Part shown: piece after piece, positions 10,748 through 20,823 of the stretch
How the letters are laid out: every line of letters starts with the position of its first letter
Numbering within the stretch: the first letter of the stretch is position 1
Assembly: GCA_015852425.1 (NCBI GenBank)
Contig: JAAAIG010000295.1
Location: forward strand, 1-41,133
DNA length: 41,133 nt
From: Gryganskiella cystojenkinii
Lineage: Eukaryota > Mortierellomycota > Mortierellomycetes > Mortierellales > Mortierellaceae
Direction: 5' to 3'
Made by a program: the position numbers and the translations under genes
Notes under the pieces: generated by a model
Told to the model about the DNA's origin: nothing
Database searches by the model: none
What the model saw: the letters and a program-made list of their open reading frames with translations, nothing else

Positions 10748-11202
10748 ATGATGAAGTGTCCAGTCTTATTCCTGGTGTTCTTGTTTAGCGTGATCGCAAA
10801 TGGAGCTCCCACAATTTCGGGTATCCAAGAAACCAAGGATGTGATATTATGCGAAACTGTCTGTATGACGAACGTCCTCACTTATTACCTCGATGGTGTT
10901 GGATTGCAAAAGTTCGAGGTGAGCTAGCAGCATATTTCTCTTGGTCAACAATGTTGCGGTATCTTTTGTCTTAATCTCGACATGGTTACTTACGTTACCA
11001 CTCTACCACTCCAACATACGGAAAACAATAGGCCTGTACAGCTAGTGTTCTCTTAAAAACAACGGAGGGTGAAATTCTCAGTGGGTTCGATTCATGTCTC
11101 GATGACTTGGGGCTCAAAGGCACGATATTCTATCAGCAGTATATCGAATGTGTAGATGCACACAAATGTAACAAAAAGACAGTTACAAGTAGCACACCAT
11201 AG
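10748..11202 (+). CDS. Small secreted cysteine-rich protein, two exons, 113 aa
   Basis: Exon 1 is 10748-10918 and exon 2 is 11032-11202 (TAG). The 113-nt intron has a GTGAGC donor and an AATAG acceptor, and the join is at phase 0. The product begins MMKCPVLFLVFLFSVIANGA, a typical signal peptide with likely cleavage near residue 20. The mature chain of about 93 residues has six cysteines (residues 35, 39, 59, 79, 97 and 103), an even number suited to three disulfides, and no membrane segment. I do not recognise a family. Size, secretion signal and cysteines fit the loose class of small secreted, effector-like fungal proteins. Two ATG codons are adjacent and either could be used. Each exon alone is under 60 codons, so length-filtered ORF calls would miss the gene. 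Confidence 0.6.
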
Positions 11203-11600
11203 TCCACTGCAGTTCTATAGCAGGTCAGGCATTACCGCCACACCTCAAGAGGACAGACCCGCTCTACCTTGCAAGGTTAGCCCTGGATGCACCCAGTGTC
11301 AGACGAGTACATGTTATTACCTCCAAATCTTATTTATTTTATACTAGTCGTGTGTTTACATAGTCGATTTAAAGTAGGACATGGACAAGAACAAGGGAGA
11401 GGACCGATTGACGCGCTCATGAGGCAAGAGTTCAATCCAAGCTCGGTAGTGAGTCAAATCCGATCTGGTGAGCGCAGAGACAAAGGCAATCCTAGATCAG
11501 TTTGTGGCAAATGGTTGGATTACCTGGACCGCTTTGTCTCGAACTCAAAAAAATGTCGTGAGGGGTTCTGGTTGATGGGCACAACGACAGACGGTACCGG
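11203..11600. other. Intergenic region
   Basis: 3' flank of the secreted-protein gene. Plus-strand frames reaching 11730 have no recognisable composition or signal. Confidence 0.4.
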
Positions 11601-11835
11601 TCAATCACTGGAAAACAGAGGCAAACACTGGAACCTCTTTTTTTCTTTCTCTTTTTCTTTTTTGACACATAATGATTTTTTCATTGTTATCGAGCCGGGA
11701 TCAACGGGATTTTCTTCGTCGTTGCCGTGATCACCGCTTTCTCCTTCCTTCTCATCAGCACCACTTGCACCCGTTTCGTCAGGAACATCAGGACTGTTGG
11801 GATCGCCGAGATTATTGTTGCGATCATCGAACAGC
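11601..11835 (-). CDS. Possible 3'-terminal exon of an unresolved gene (acidic protein)
   Basis: A good acceptor (GATGTATTTACAG) at 11836-11848 precedes an open frame of about 78 codons ending in TGA at 11603-11601. Its first 50 residues are acidic and rich in Asn, Gly and Pro (LFDDRNNNLGDPNSPD and similar), a composition unlike random sequence, and the end is Lys-rich. I cannot find a convincing upstream exon. A minus-strand frame at 12110-11847 is a candidate but has no clean donor. This may be a real last exon, a pseudogene remnant or chance. Confidence 0.2.
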
Positions 11836-11848
11836 CTGTAAATACATC

Positions 11849-12429
11849 AAAGGGAGAAAAAAAAAATAAAAAAAAAGGAGTGTTGCCACTTTGTGGCACG
11901 AGATATTTTAACAGTGAAACGAGACGAGCGAAACGAAGAGGTCCTATTCAGCTTCAGTTTTTTAATAAAAGTGCGAATCAATAGGGACTCCAGTCCAGTG
12001 CTCACTTCCTCGCTTCGTTTCATTTTCTGTGACCATCTCCGTGCAAATAACTCTAATGCGTCCTCGGACAGTCTCTTTGATCCTCGCCTGAGAAACCCAA
12101 CACTGAACAAGCTGTGAAAGGAACTGAATTGGGAGAAGGAGAAGAGAGAACTAAGGGAAAGGGAATATTTTTTTTTGTACAGTACAACGGATCAGAAGGT
12201 AGCAGAGCGGGGGAAAGGATCCCAACGCACACAATTGTGTAAAAACACTCAAAAAATCGTGTTCATTCATACAAGCCTTTTGTGGCTCTGATCGTTTATT
12301 TGCAACAATGATGACCTTTTCTACAGTTCTCCTACTCTTTCAGCTATCCTGTCCTATGGTACATTCAACGGGTCTTTGCTGTCGACAGCTCAATCTTCGT
12401 TCCATATTCTTAAGCTTCGTTCTTTGTCC
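11849..12429. other. 3' flank of NLR-A
   Basis: A/T-rich sequence downstream of the NLR-A stop codon. A long A run occurs near 11858-11878 and a T run near 12168-12176. No gene is supported. Confidence 0.4.
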
Positions 12430-15400
12430 CTAGTTATCTTCCTTTACTTCCTTCACATTGTTTTGCTCTTGAAGAGACAAAGTACTTCCGCTGCTGCTGC
12501 TGCTCGCAACGGCGCCTTTACCATCTTTGATCAGCGATGACGATCCAAGGCGTGCAAGAATGTTCTTGGACATCACCTTGCTAATAGCACCTCGGAATCC
12601 AATTGGCGGAACAGGCTCACCTTGAGCACCGTTTTGTTTCAAGAGTAAAGTATTAGCCCGACTAAGGCCTTTGACGCTGTCGAGAACGGCTCCCTCAGCA
12701 TTGAGTTTACCAAATCCGGTGGTCCAGAGAAGAGTAAACTCGTAGGCGATTTCGTCCGCTCCATGGTCCCCTGCGTTGTTGACAATGTTTTTCTCACTGG
12801 ATCGCTGAGCACGACCGCTGGTGTGACTCATTGGCGAACTCGTGGAATTGGTTGCTGTTCCCGCTGCATCCTCAGTACCCTTGTTCGAAATCTCACGGCG
12901 TCTTTTCAATCTCCAGGAACTGACCTCACCGCCAAGAGTTGCGACCGCTAATGACCACTCATGGTACGGCCCGTCGTCTCCTTCTGCTCCTTCTCCACAG
13001 CCTGTCGGTCTATCCAGGGCCAGGGAAACGACCTTGTCTCGACAGTTGTCGATCTGAGTAATCTGTTGGCCCGTCTTGAGGTCCCACAATCGAATCACTC
13101 TGTCACCCTCGCTACTGGAAACAAGCAATTGACCATCGGAACTGACGGCCGCCGTTGTCCAACTGTTAGTGTTGCCCAGAGTCCGAACTTGCTTGCCCGA
13201 GACGGTATCCCAGACTTGTAATGTTCCCTTGACCTCGGGAGACGAAACACTGGAGTAAGTCATGTAAAGACTACTGTCCGGTGTGAAAATCAAAGGACTC
13301 TGGCGTCCTGGGTCAATATACCGGAGATAGTTTCCTGTGACCACATCATAGACTTCGACCATACCATCACCTTTGCAAGAAACAAAGACCTGAGACCCAT
13401 CAGGAGAGTACACGACCATGGCAATATCGTTCCGGAAACCCTTCAGGACCCAAGAACATCGACCCGTGGAAAGATCCCACAGACGGACAGTCAAATCGGT
13501 ACTGGATGTCGCCAACTGTTGTTGGTTTTGATTGGGCGAAAAAACAATGTTCGAGATCTCGAGATCATGTCCTGTCAACTGACACTCCAAGGCACCCGTA
13601 GAGCGATCCCATATTCTCACCTCTGCACCCAAACCTCGACTCCAGTTACTGATGGCAAGTCGATTTCCATTGGAAAAGGCCGCTTTAATATAGCGGTCCA
13701 GACCAGGACTCATATCCAACTCCAAGCTCTGGCCCGTTTCCGCGTTCCATAAGCGCACAGTTGATTGCTCTTTGGTTCCGATTGCTACTTGGAGACCACA
13801 TGGAGAAGTTGCCAAGATTGTGAAGGGTTCATCTTTACCTCTCTCTAGAGAGTTCATGAGGTCTCCCGTTGGACCCCAAACGAAAGCCCCCTCAGGGCCA
13901 AGAGACATCAATCGACTTTCTCCTGGCCCGAAACATACTTTTGGGGAGGCTCTGTGTGGCTTCCAGGACTGAAGATTCACTGTCTCGCTCGTTCCACTGT
14001 TCCAAAGGCGAATAGTTTTTTCGGAGTATGAGCAAGAAGCGATCTGACGACCATTGGCGCTGAAGACAACGGCGTTCGCATGGTCATCATGACCTTCAAA
14101 AATGGGACCAGGAGCTCCTGTTTGCAAATCAAAGAGCCTGACTGTTCGATCACGATATGCCACAGCGACTTGCGACTTGTCCCAAGAAATTGTGAAATTC
14201 CAGACCTCGCCAGCGTTGTGCCCATGAAAGATCTGGCCAATTTTGCCTGTAGCTTGGTCCAGCAGACTGATCGTATCGCCATCAATACTGGCGATCGGTC
14301 GAATATCAGGCCAGCTCTTGGGAGGCAAGAGGATCGTCCGGTTCCCCTCGAGAGACCAGATTTCGGTTCCGGTCGCGACCTCCCATGTCTTAATTTCTCT
14401 GGTGACATAAAATGTCAGAGTAATCAGCTTGCCGTCGGGTGAAAATATGGCCCCGACACTGTTACTTTCAGCTGTGTTTAACACTCGAAGGCACTCGAAA
14501 TTCTCGAGGTTCCAGAAACGCAAAGTACCGTCAGCGTGGGCCGAGGCCATGACTTTCCAATCAGGAGAGCAGGCAACCGTATCAACTCGGACGTCCTCTG
14601 GTACCTCAAAGTTGTGCACTCGGTCGCCAGATTTGACTTCCCAGAGGTGTATACCCTTCCTAGAACCTGTGATCAACTGCCGATTACTTGGTGAGAAAAA
14701 AAACCCTCTGAACTCCCCGTGGTGTCCATCCAAGAGATGGAGACATTCACCCGTGGTGACATCCCAAACCCGAGCGGCTGAATACTGGTATGAAGTCTTC
14801 TCCATGCTGGCTCCCGATACGAGCAAGGTGCTGTCGCCTGAAATTGCAAGATCGGTCACCTCTTGATTATGCCCTGTCAGGGTTGTACAGATAGCCCAGC
14901 TGTTGGTATTATAAACAAGGATCCTTCCATCCATGGTTCCAGCCACGAACTTCTGTCCGTCAGGCGTGTACGCAAAAGCCGTCGACATCTTGGCGTCATT
15001 GAGGGTGGGCCACTCTCCGAACCGGGCCCCGCTCATCCGTGCTTGGCTCAGGTCCGTCTGTCGAATCCATGCACTCTGGAGGTTGGCTTTACGGAGATCC
15101 GCTCCTTGCAGCTGAGCAGAGTCAAAGACTCCGAAGCTCATATCGGCGTTTGGCACTTGAATTCCTCGGAGATCGTGGTGGGAAAAGTGGATGCCGGCTC
15201 GAACTAGGATCGTTATGGCATTAGCAGCACCGATGCGCCATTTTTTTTCCGTCTTGGAGAGCTCGATATATTTATGGAGTTGATCCTTGAATTTTGGTTC
15301 GGACTGTACTCGATCGACAAGGAATTGAATGACTGAAGAATCTTTGACAAAACTTCTTTTTGCAAGAAGTGAATCTAGGTCGGGTCCTTCTTCTGCAGGG

Positions 15401-18400
15401 TCAGCACCGGCATCATCAGGCGCTGGTCGCGACTCTGCCTCGAAACTGTATGCTGAACTGACACTTGTGCGCCTCTGCAGTTGGGTGGTAGTCTCGACCT
15501 CTGTTTGCAATTTGATTCCCGTCTGGTTCAGTGGCTCGTAAATGGCGCGACTAACTCCATACTCCAGGATTGATCGATGAACAAACCCGAATCGCCCTCC
15601 ATTGCGGGTCAAAGGGATCGCCATCCGTAACAGTTGGACCTCTTCGTCGTGGCGACCAAAGAACTCTGCCTTCCAGGTGCCAGCATCCCGTGCTTTGGAG
15701 TACTGCACAACGGGGTTACCATCTTGCTTGTCGTAGATTGCTGCTGAAAGATTTTTGAGAAATATGAGTCCCTGCTGCGTGAAACCGTCGTCAGACAGAC
15801 TCTCGAATGCCTTTCTCTCTTGTTCCGATAAGCCCTGAACTGCCAGCCGTTTCTTGTTTCGCTCCATCCATTGCGCCACGAACTCATCATACAGCAAGAC
15901 ACGCGTGATCCTATTTGCCGCTAATTTTTGATTCGGGTCGGTAATTCGCGGAAGAACCTCTAGGGACAACGACAGCAAGAACGGGTTGGTCACAAGATCT
16001 TGCAAACTTGGAATCTGATCCAGGACGCGTTTGTAGTCTGATGATTCCCAGAGTGGGCCCTTGATCTTTACATATTGGTCAATGTATTCAGTGATCTGAT
16101 CCATCGAAAATGGCACCAAGATTGCCTGTTTGAACAAATCAGGGTCGGTAGAGCTTGTTCGAGCAGGTTGAAACAGGTCGCGGTAATCTTGGCCAAGGTG
16201 CTCACTGCGACAGCTGATGATCATCTGAACATGCCATCCACCATCTTTGTTAAAGCCGTTGGACTCGTACAGGTTCTGAAATTGTTGACTCTCGTCGTAT
16301 CCGTCGCAGATAATCACGATCTCGCGGTCCTTCATTTCTCGGATCTGAGGTTCCGAGAACTCACAGATTCGAAGGTGTTTGGCGATGAGGTCCTGCTCTG
16401 GTCGATTGATCGCCGGTAAGCTGATGAAGAGAGGTACTCGAGCAGTCTTGGGTTTTTCCATGTACGCTTTCCAGAGCTTGAGGTCAAGCTCGCGATTGAA
16501 CGTCGTCTTGCCTGCACCAGAGTCGCCAAGGAGTAAAAGCACCTTCTTGTTGCCGTCCAAGAACTCGTCGACCGCAGGTATAAGTGGAAAGAGCTCATCG
16601 TCGGTGGCCTTGGAGTGAGGCTTGGCCATTGGTGGGACATACACAGCGCCGCCTCGCTCTTTAATTCGCTGCCTTGCCAATCGTCGAAGATCGACCTCCA
16701 CGTCTGTCTTACGCTGAACACGATCGAGCAAAGAAGGCTGCGCAAATTCTGGGAGACCGGAGACCGAGAGGCGCGATCCTGAGCCGATTTCTTTTGCCAG
16801 GCTGCTCCTGTAGACATCTTGCTTAACTGCATCACCATCGTCTGCCAAATCCTTAATCAGTTGGGATACATCTATGAATTTGGGAAGTGATCAACACCAT
16901 TAGAAGGTGCGGACCAAAACATAAAGGACGCCGGGTGCTCACAAGATTCACGTTTCTTACCTGGAAGATCGTTGACAGTAACAGACAACTGCTTCAGTAA
17001 CTCGATGATATAGCTCTTAATTGGAGGAAGATGGCCCCAGACGGCATCTTTGCGGTAAATCTCCTCTAAGAACCTCACGGCACCTTGACGAGTCTCGATA
17101 CCCCAGCGAGAGTTTGCCGCAACTCGTCCAAGTCTCTGACAAACTCCCCACTGGAACTCGACCTCACACCGACAAACTGCGCCACAGACCAGGTCCTTGA
17201 ACTTTTTCAGTTCACCTTCCTCGAGCAAAGTGTCGGCGCCTCGAAGAGCCCTATACCATGCGCGCCTGCGGTTGAAAGTCAGACCTTCTTTGAGACTCGC
17301 GACAAAATCCTGTTCACTCTCGTATACGGCACTGACACCCTCGTACGCGGTCTTGCCGAGTTCGAACAATTGTTGGATGCCATCGAACCCCTCCTGAACG
17401 TTTTGCAAACCTGTCATAAATGCATTCAAGTCGAGTCCCTTGACCGCGCTGACAAGTCCCGAGATGCCTTTGACTACCTTGGTGGTTCTCCTCACAGTCG
17501 CTTCCCAAGGAGACTCGTCGTTGGGGACGCACAACAGTGCTTGGAATGCATAGGATGCATGGAATTTGAGATGCGGGTCGTCGCTGTTCCGGAGACTGGC
17601 AAGGAATACCAAAAGAGGCTCATGCATCTCGACTCGTTTTATTCCCGTGACCTTGGCATCCGTCATGGCATCCAAAACACTCGAGACTGCCACAGTGAGC
17701 TCGAAAATATACTCAGGTGACTCCGAGTGAGCGTTTTGCAGCTTTGTGCTCATTGGTCCCAGGACCTCGATCAGATCCTGCGAGAACAGATGACCCGGGG
17801 TTGCGGTGCGTAACACATGAGCGAGACCTCTGAGAGCTCCAATACTAAGAATCGAGGAGTCTTTGATGTCGTCGAGGAACTGACCGAGCAGAAACCGAGA
17901 ATCGTCGACCTCGAGCACGGGGACAAGACAGATCACCTCGGCAATAACCTTCCTGTCCTTGATCTCGTCTTGAGTAAAAGCACGGATCAAATCGGTCGCT
18001 AGAACCTCAAGCCGAGCCCTCTCATCTGGATTCTGGGACGTCTCCTTGCGCCAAATGCGTGCCTCTTGCTCGAGTTCGTTGTCGAGAATAGCATCTGATC
18101 CCTGTTTCAACAGTCCGAGACAGGAAACCAGCTGTGGGGTATCAGCGACTCGACTATCTGGTTCAGGGAAGGACCAGCTCAGGGTAGGAGGTGGAACATC
18201 CATTGGAAAGATACTGTCCGAGACAGCGGCGATGTCGATCTTTGCCTTTTTCTTGTTCACAGCGGTAACAGTAGTTTTCTTAGTGCCTGGTCCTCTGTTA
18301 TATTCGCGAAAAAATGGGCAATAGTTATGCGATTAGAAACAAACGGTCGTGTTTTGCTCCTCTATTGTCTTAAGGTTCCTGTTCTCGGTTGCTTACCCCC

Positions 18401-18737
18401 ACTTGTCGGCTCTTCTCCGACTGGTTTGGGCCAGATCAGGAAGACCGAGATCTGCTACAAGGTTGGCATGGTCCAGATAAGCGGTCGCGATACTCTCACG
18501 AAGGGTTTGCTCCTTCTCTTCCTCTTCCCTGTTATTTGGGTTGCTGCTGTGGTTGTTGTTGTTGGTAGTAGGTCTTTTGACGACTTTTTTCATAGGCTCT
18601 AGTAACTTGTCGGCATACTTGCAAAGCGTGAGTTTGATCGCGTCATCCTTGCATTCCCGAGCAAAACCAAGTTGGATCTGGACCAGTTCCAAAGTCTGAG
18701 CAGCTGATAGAGGGGTTTTCGAGTTCAGATCGAACAT
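12430..18737 (-). CDS. NLR-A: NACHT - pentapeptide - WD40 STAND receptor with Arm-like N-terminal region (2038 aa)
   Basis: Three exons, 18737-18397, 18294-16961 and 16871-12430, with intron phases 2 and 1. Exon 1 encodes a helical domain of 113 aa starting MFDLNSK and ending RRADKWG, TPR-like in its last 40 residues. Exon 2 encodes about 445 aa of helical, Arm-like sequence. The NACHT NTPase has Walker A GDSGAGKT at residues 674-681, Walker B IVIICDGYDE near 743-752, the sensor-like ISCRSEHL, and a winged-helix end FVHRSILEYG. Pentapeptide repeats occupy about 1122-1177. WD40 blades from about 1186 to 1900 end in LVYN, RVWD, HLWE, RFWN and so on, about 16 in all, enough for two propellers. 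A conserved tail contains LNAEGA and QNGAQGEP. By family it is a cytosolic signal-transducing NTPase. NLRs of this form are thought to act in fungal non-self recognition. The ligand is unknown. Confidence 0.9.
16872..18035 (-). repeat. Near-identical 1.1-kb tract, copy 1 (shared with NLR-B)
   Basis: Most of NLR-A exon 2, and part of the following intron, matches positions 29769-30935 with only scattered base differences (about 95% by eye). The flanking parts of the same exon and the NACHT exon are clearly more diverged. The copies lie 12.9 kb apart in the same orientation. Confidence 0.8.
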
Positions 18738-19468
18738 GATGGAAGATGTGGCCCGTTTCCGTTTCTACTTCAAAAGAAAGGGAGAGGTGGCTAGTTATTA
18801 ACGAGGATAAAAAGTCAGCCCTTCGGACAGACTTTTGCTGTTTGCATCGTACTTACTCTCCTGTAGAGCTATTTAGCCCAGTGCTATTGTTTTGGGCAGT
18901 GGTGATGTTGGTGACGATAGCGGTCTCCCAGCTGCTAGTTTTGAATAAAGGAAGGAGAACCAAAGTTTTAGTCTCTCAAGGTATGAATATGCACATGCAT
19001 TGTATTGGAAGAATGAGAAATTCATTCAATCTCCTTCGTCGACGGGTCCATCCAAGACTTACTAATAGGAAGGCTGCTTTTTTTAAGGATAGCGGGTATT
19101 GGAAGAGATCGAAATTGATGGTCCATGGTTGACTCGGAATGGGGTGGTTTTAGCATGGGGTACCAACCCCATTATACTCTGCCAAGACAATTGAGATGAG
19201 CCCTTCGACTTGTTTGTGCCCAGCTTGTCCACTCCGGGAACGATCCATCCTGGCGTGGGGGAGAGGGCGAGGGCAGACTTTGAATGCCAATGTTTTGTGA
19301 GCAGAAAGAGAAGAAGCAGTGAAGGAGAGAACATCCCTTGAAGACAAAACGCGCCATTCCCCACACACACGCAAACTCGTAATCTTGCGATTGATGGCAT
19401 CCACTACCCGCATGGTTTTGGATTTATTTTTTTTATTTTTTGTGCTCTTGTGCAACCAACGCTGTTGC
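18738..19468. other. Upstream region of NLR-A
   Basis: Probable promoter of NLR-A (minus strand) and 3' flank of the gene ending at 19469. A minus-strand frame down to 19172 could be an extra 3' exon of that upstream gene if the GTAAGC at its apparent stop codon is used as a donor. No other gene is visible. Confidence 0.4.
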
Positions 19469-20289
19469 TTACTTTTCAAACCGTGCCACGGCCCCTTCAC
19501 ACTTTTCATAGTAGTAAACAAGACCGCCAGAAGGCAATGTGCAGTTGCTTCGACCCCCATTGACCTTGTCCCGAATCGTCATCGACAACCCAAAGTCTTT
19601 TGTGGTAAGGTTCTCAAGGATTTCCGGTTGAGCCACCAGCTGGGCCTTGAGTCGACGATGGTCTTCAGTAAAGAGAATCAAACACCGTTTGCTGTTCTTG
19701 TTCTTGTGGAAACTGGTATCACCGCTGTCCGCCATCTTCTGCCTCTGGTCGGGGTACAGCGCACCGTCAATCACCACGAGCTTGATAGGGTCCATACTTT
19801 TGACCAGCTTGGGGTTGCTCAACTGTTCATCGGCCGTGTCGCCAATGTTGTGGACGTTATCTGAAAACATCACAGACACACCAGCGTGCATCGTTCGGAC
19901 TCGATCGGGGTCGACTTCAAAGATGTCACTGGGGGCGGTACTACCCAAAAACTCACAATTTTCGGTGTTACCGTACGGCTTCCTTGTCTTCGTAATATCG
20001 GGAGTCCTGGATTGAAAGAAAACGAAAAAAAGAAATAGGGGTAGTGGATCAAAAAACTGCTCAATAACCTGTGTTGGAAGAAGGATGAAAAAACAAGTAG
20101 AAAGTAACGACCGCTTGCCTTTCCTTACCTCATATTTTTTTTTCCTGGCTGGTGGATGAAACAGGGTAATGAAACGTCGGTGCAAGTGCTCGAAAGTGAG
20201 AACGGGAGTGGGGGGGGGGGGTTGCTTTTTTTTATTTTCAACGCAAGGAAGAAAGTATCTCTACGGCTCATTTGGGTCTCAATTGCCAT
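19469..20289 (-). CDS. Hypothetical protein, two exons (about 232 aa), between NLR-A and NLR-C
   Basis: Exon 20006-19469 is well supported: its 179 codons look like a globular protein (FEVDPDRVRTMHAGVSVMFS, DPIKLVVIDGALYPDQRQ, RCLILFTEDHRRLKAQ). The frame extends upstream through an AG acceptor and a 122-nt intron to exon 20289-20129 with the correct phase (ATGAG|GTAAGG), but this first exon includes a Pro-rich stretch opposite a 12-G run and may be UTR. The start is therefore uncertain. An internal ATG at TMHAGVSV is an alternative. The stop TAA overlaps GTAAGC, so the gene could continue further 3'. There is no signal peptide or membrane segment. I do not recognise the family. Confidence 0.45.
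20210..20221. repeat. Homopolymer of 12 G
   Basis: A run of twelve G on the plus strand followed shortly by a T run. The length is prone to sequencing or replication slippage, so frames crossing it should be treated with care. Confidence 0.7.
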
Positions 20290-20823
20290 TGGTAAAGTAA
20301 AAGGCCAATTCACAACACACTTGACCTTTTTGTCGCTTAGCAGTTCACAGTTTTGCCAAAAATTACTATACCATAGGTGCGCCTGGAATGACTCTCGATG
20401 ATAACTTCCCTCAATCACCGAGATTCTCGCTCTCTTCAAAACCTCTGCCCCGACGACGAGACACCGTTTGTCGTGGATTGTTTAAAAGTTTATGGCTGAT
20501 AATCTAGATTGTCGTGTTGCTTTCATCCAATCGAATATATGTCGCGTTGGACAACCACAAGAGCTTTGACCTCAACACGTGGTCTTATCGTTCAAAAACA
20601 GAGGAGTGGTCGTGACACTGCAAATAAACATAGGCAGGCGGGTAAGTTAACAAGTTCTCAGCCCCAGCGAGAGGAGGGTGAAGGTGAACCAGGAAGGAAC
20701 ACATCATGCAATTTATTCTTTTGTTCAGCAAATCTGGGTTTTGGATTTTGAATTTTTTTACCATCAACACCGTTCATTAACTTTGACTTCAATCACTCTC
20801 TCTCGCGCGCTGATTTCATCCTG
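20290..20823. other. 3' flank of NLR-C
   Basis: Non-coding sequence between the NLR-C stop codon and the uncertain first exon of the hypothetical gene. A minus-strand open frame continues to 20439 without an ATG. Nothing else is recognised. Confidence 0.4.

Noticed and set aside
12700..15000. WD40 repeats with high internal conservation, as in fast-evolving HET-type NLRs
   Set aside because: The blades of NLR-A and NLR-C are clearly diverged from each other in sequence. Only the usual WD40 positions are shared, so these are not recently amplified repeats.
17085..17720. Plus-strand ORF of 211 codons, repeated in homologous form at 29981-30616
   Set aside because: Both are antisense to exon 2 of NLR-A and NLR-B, and their similarity simply reflects the near-identical coding sequence underneath. 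They have no start context or splice partners of their own.
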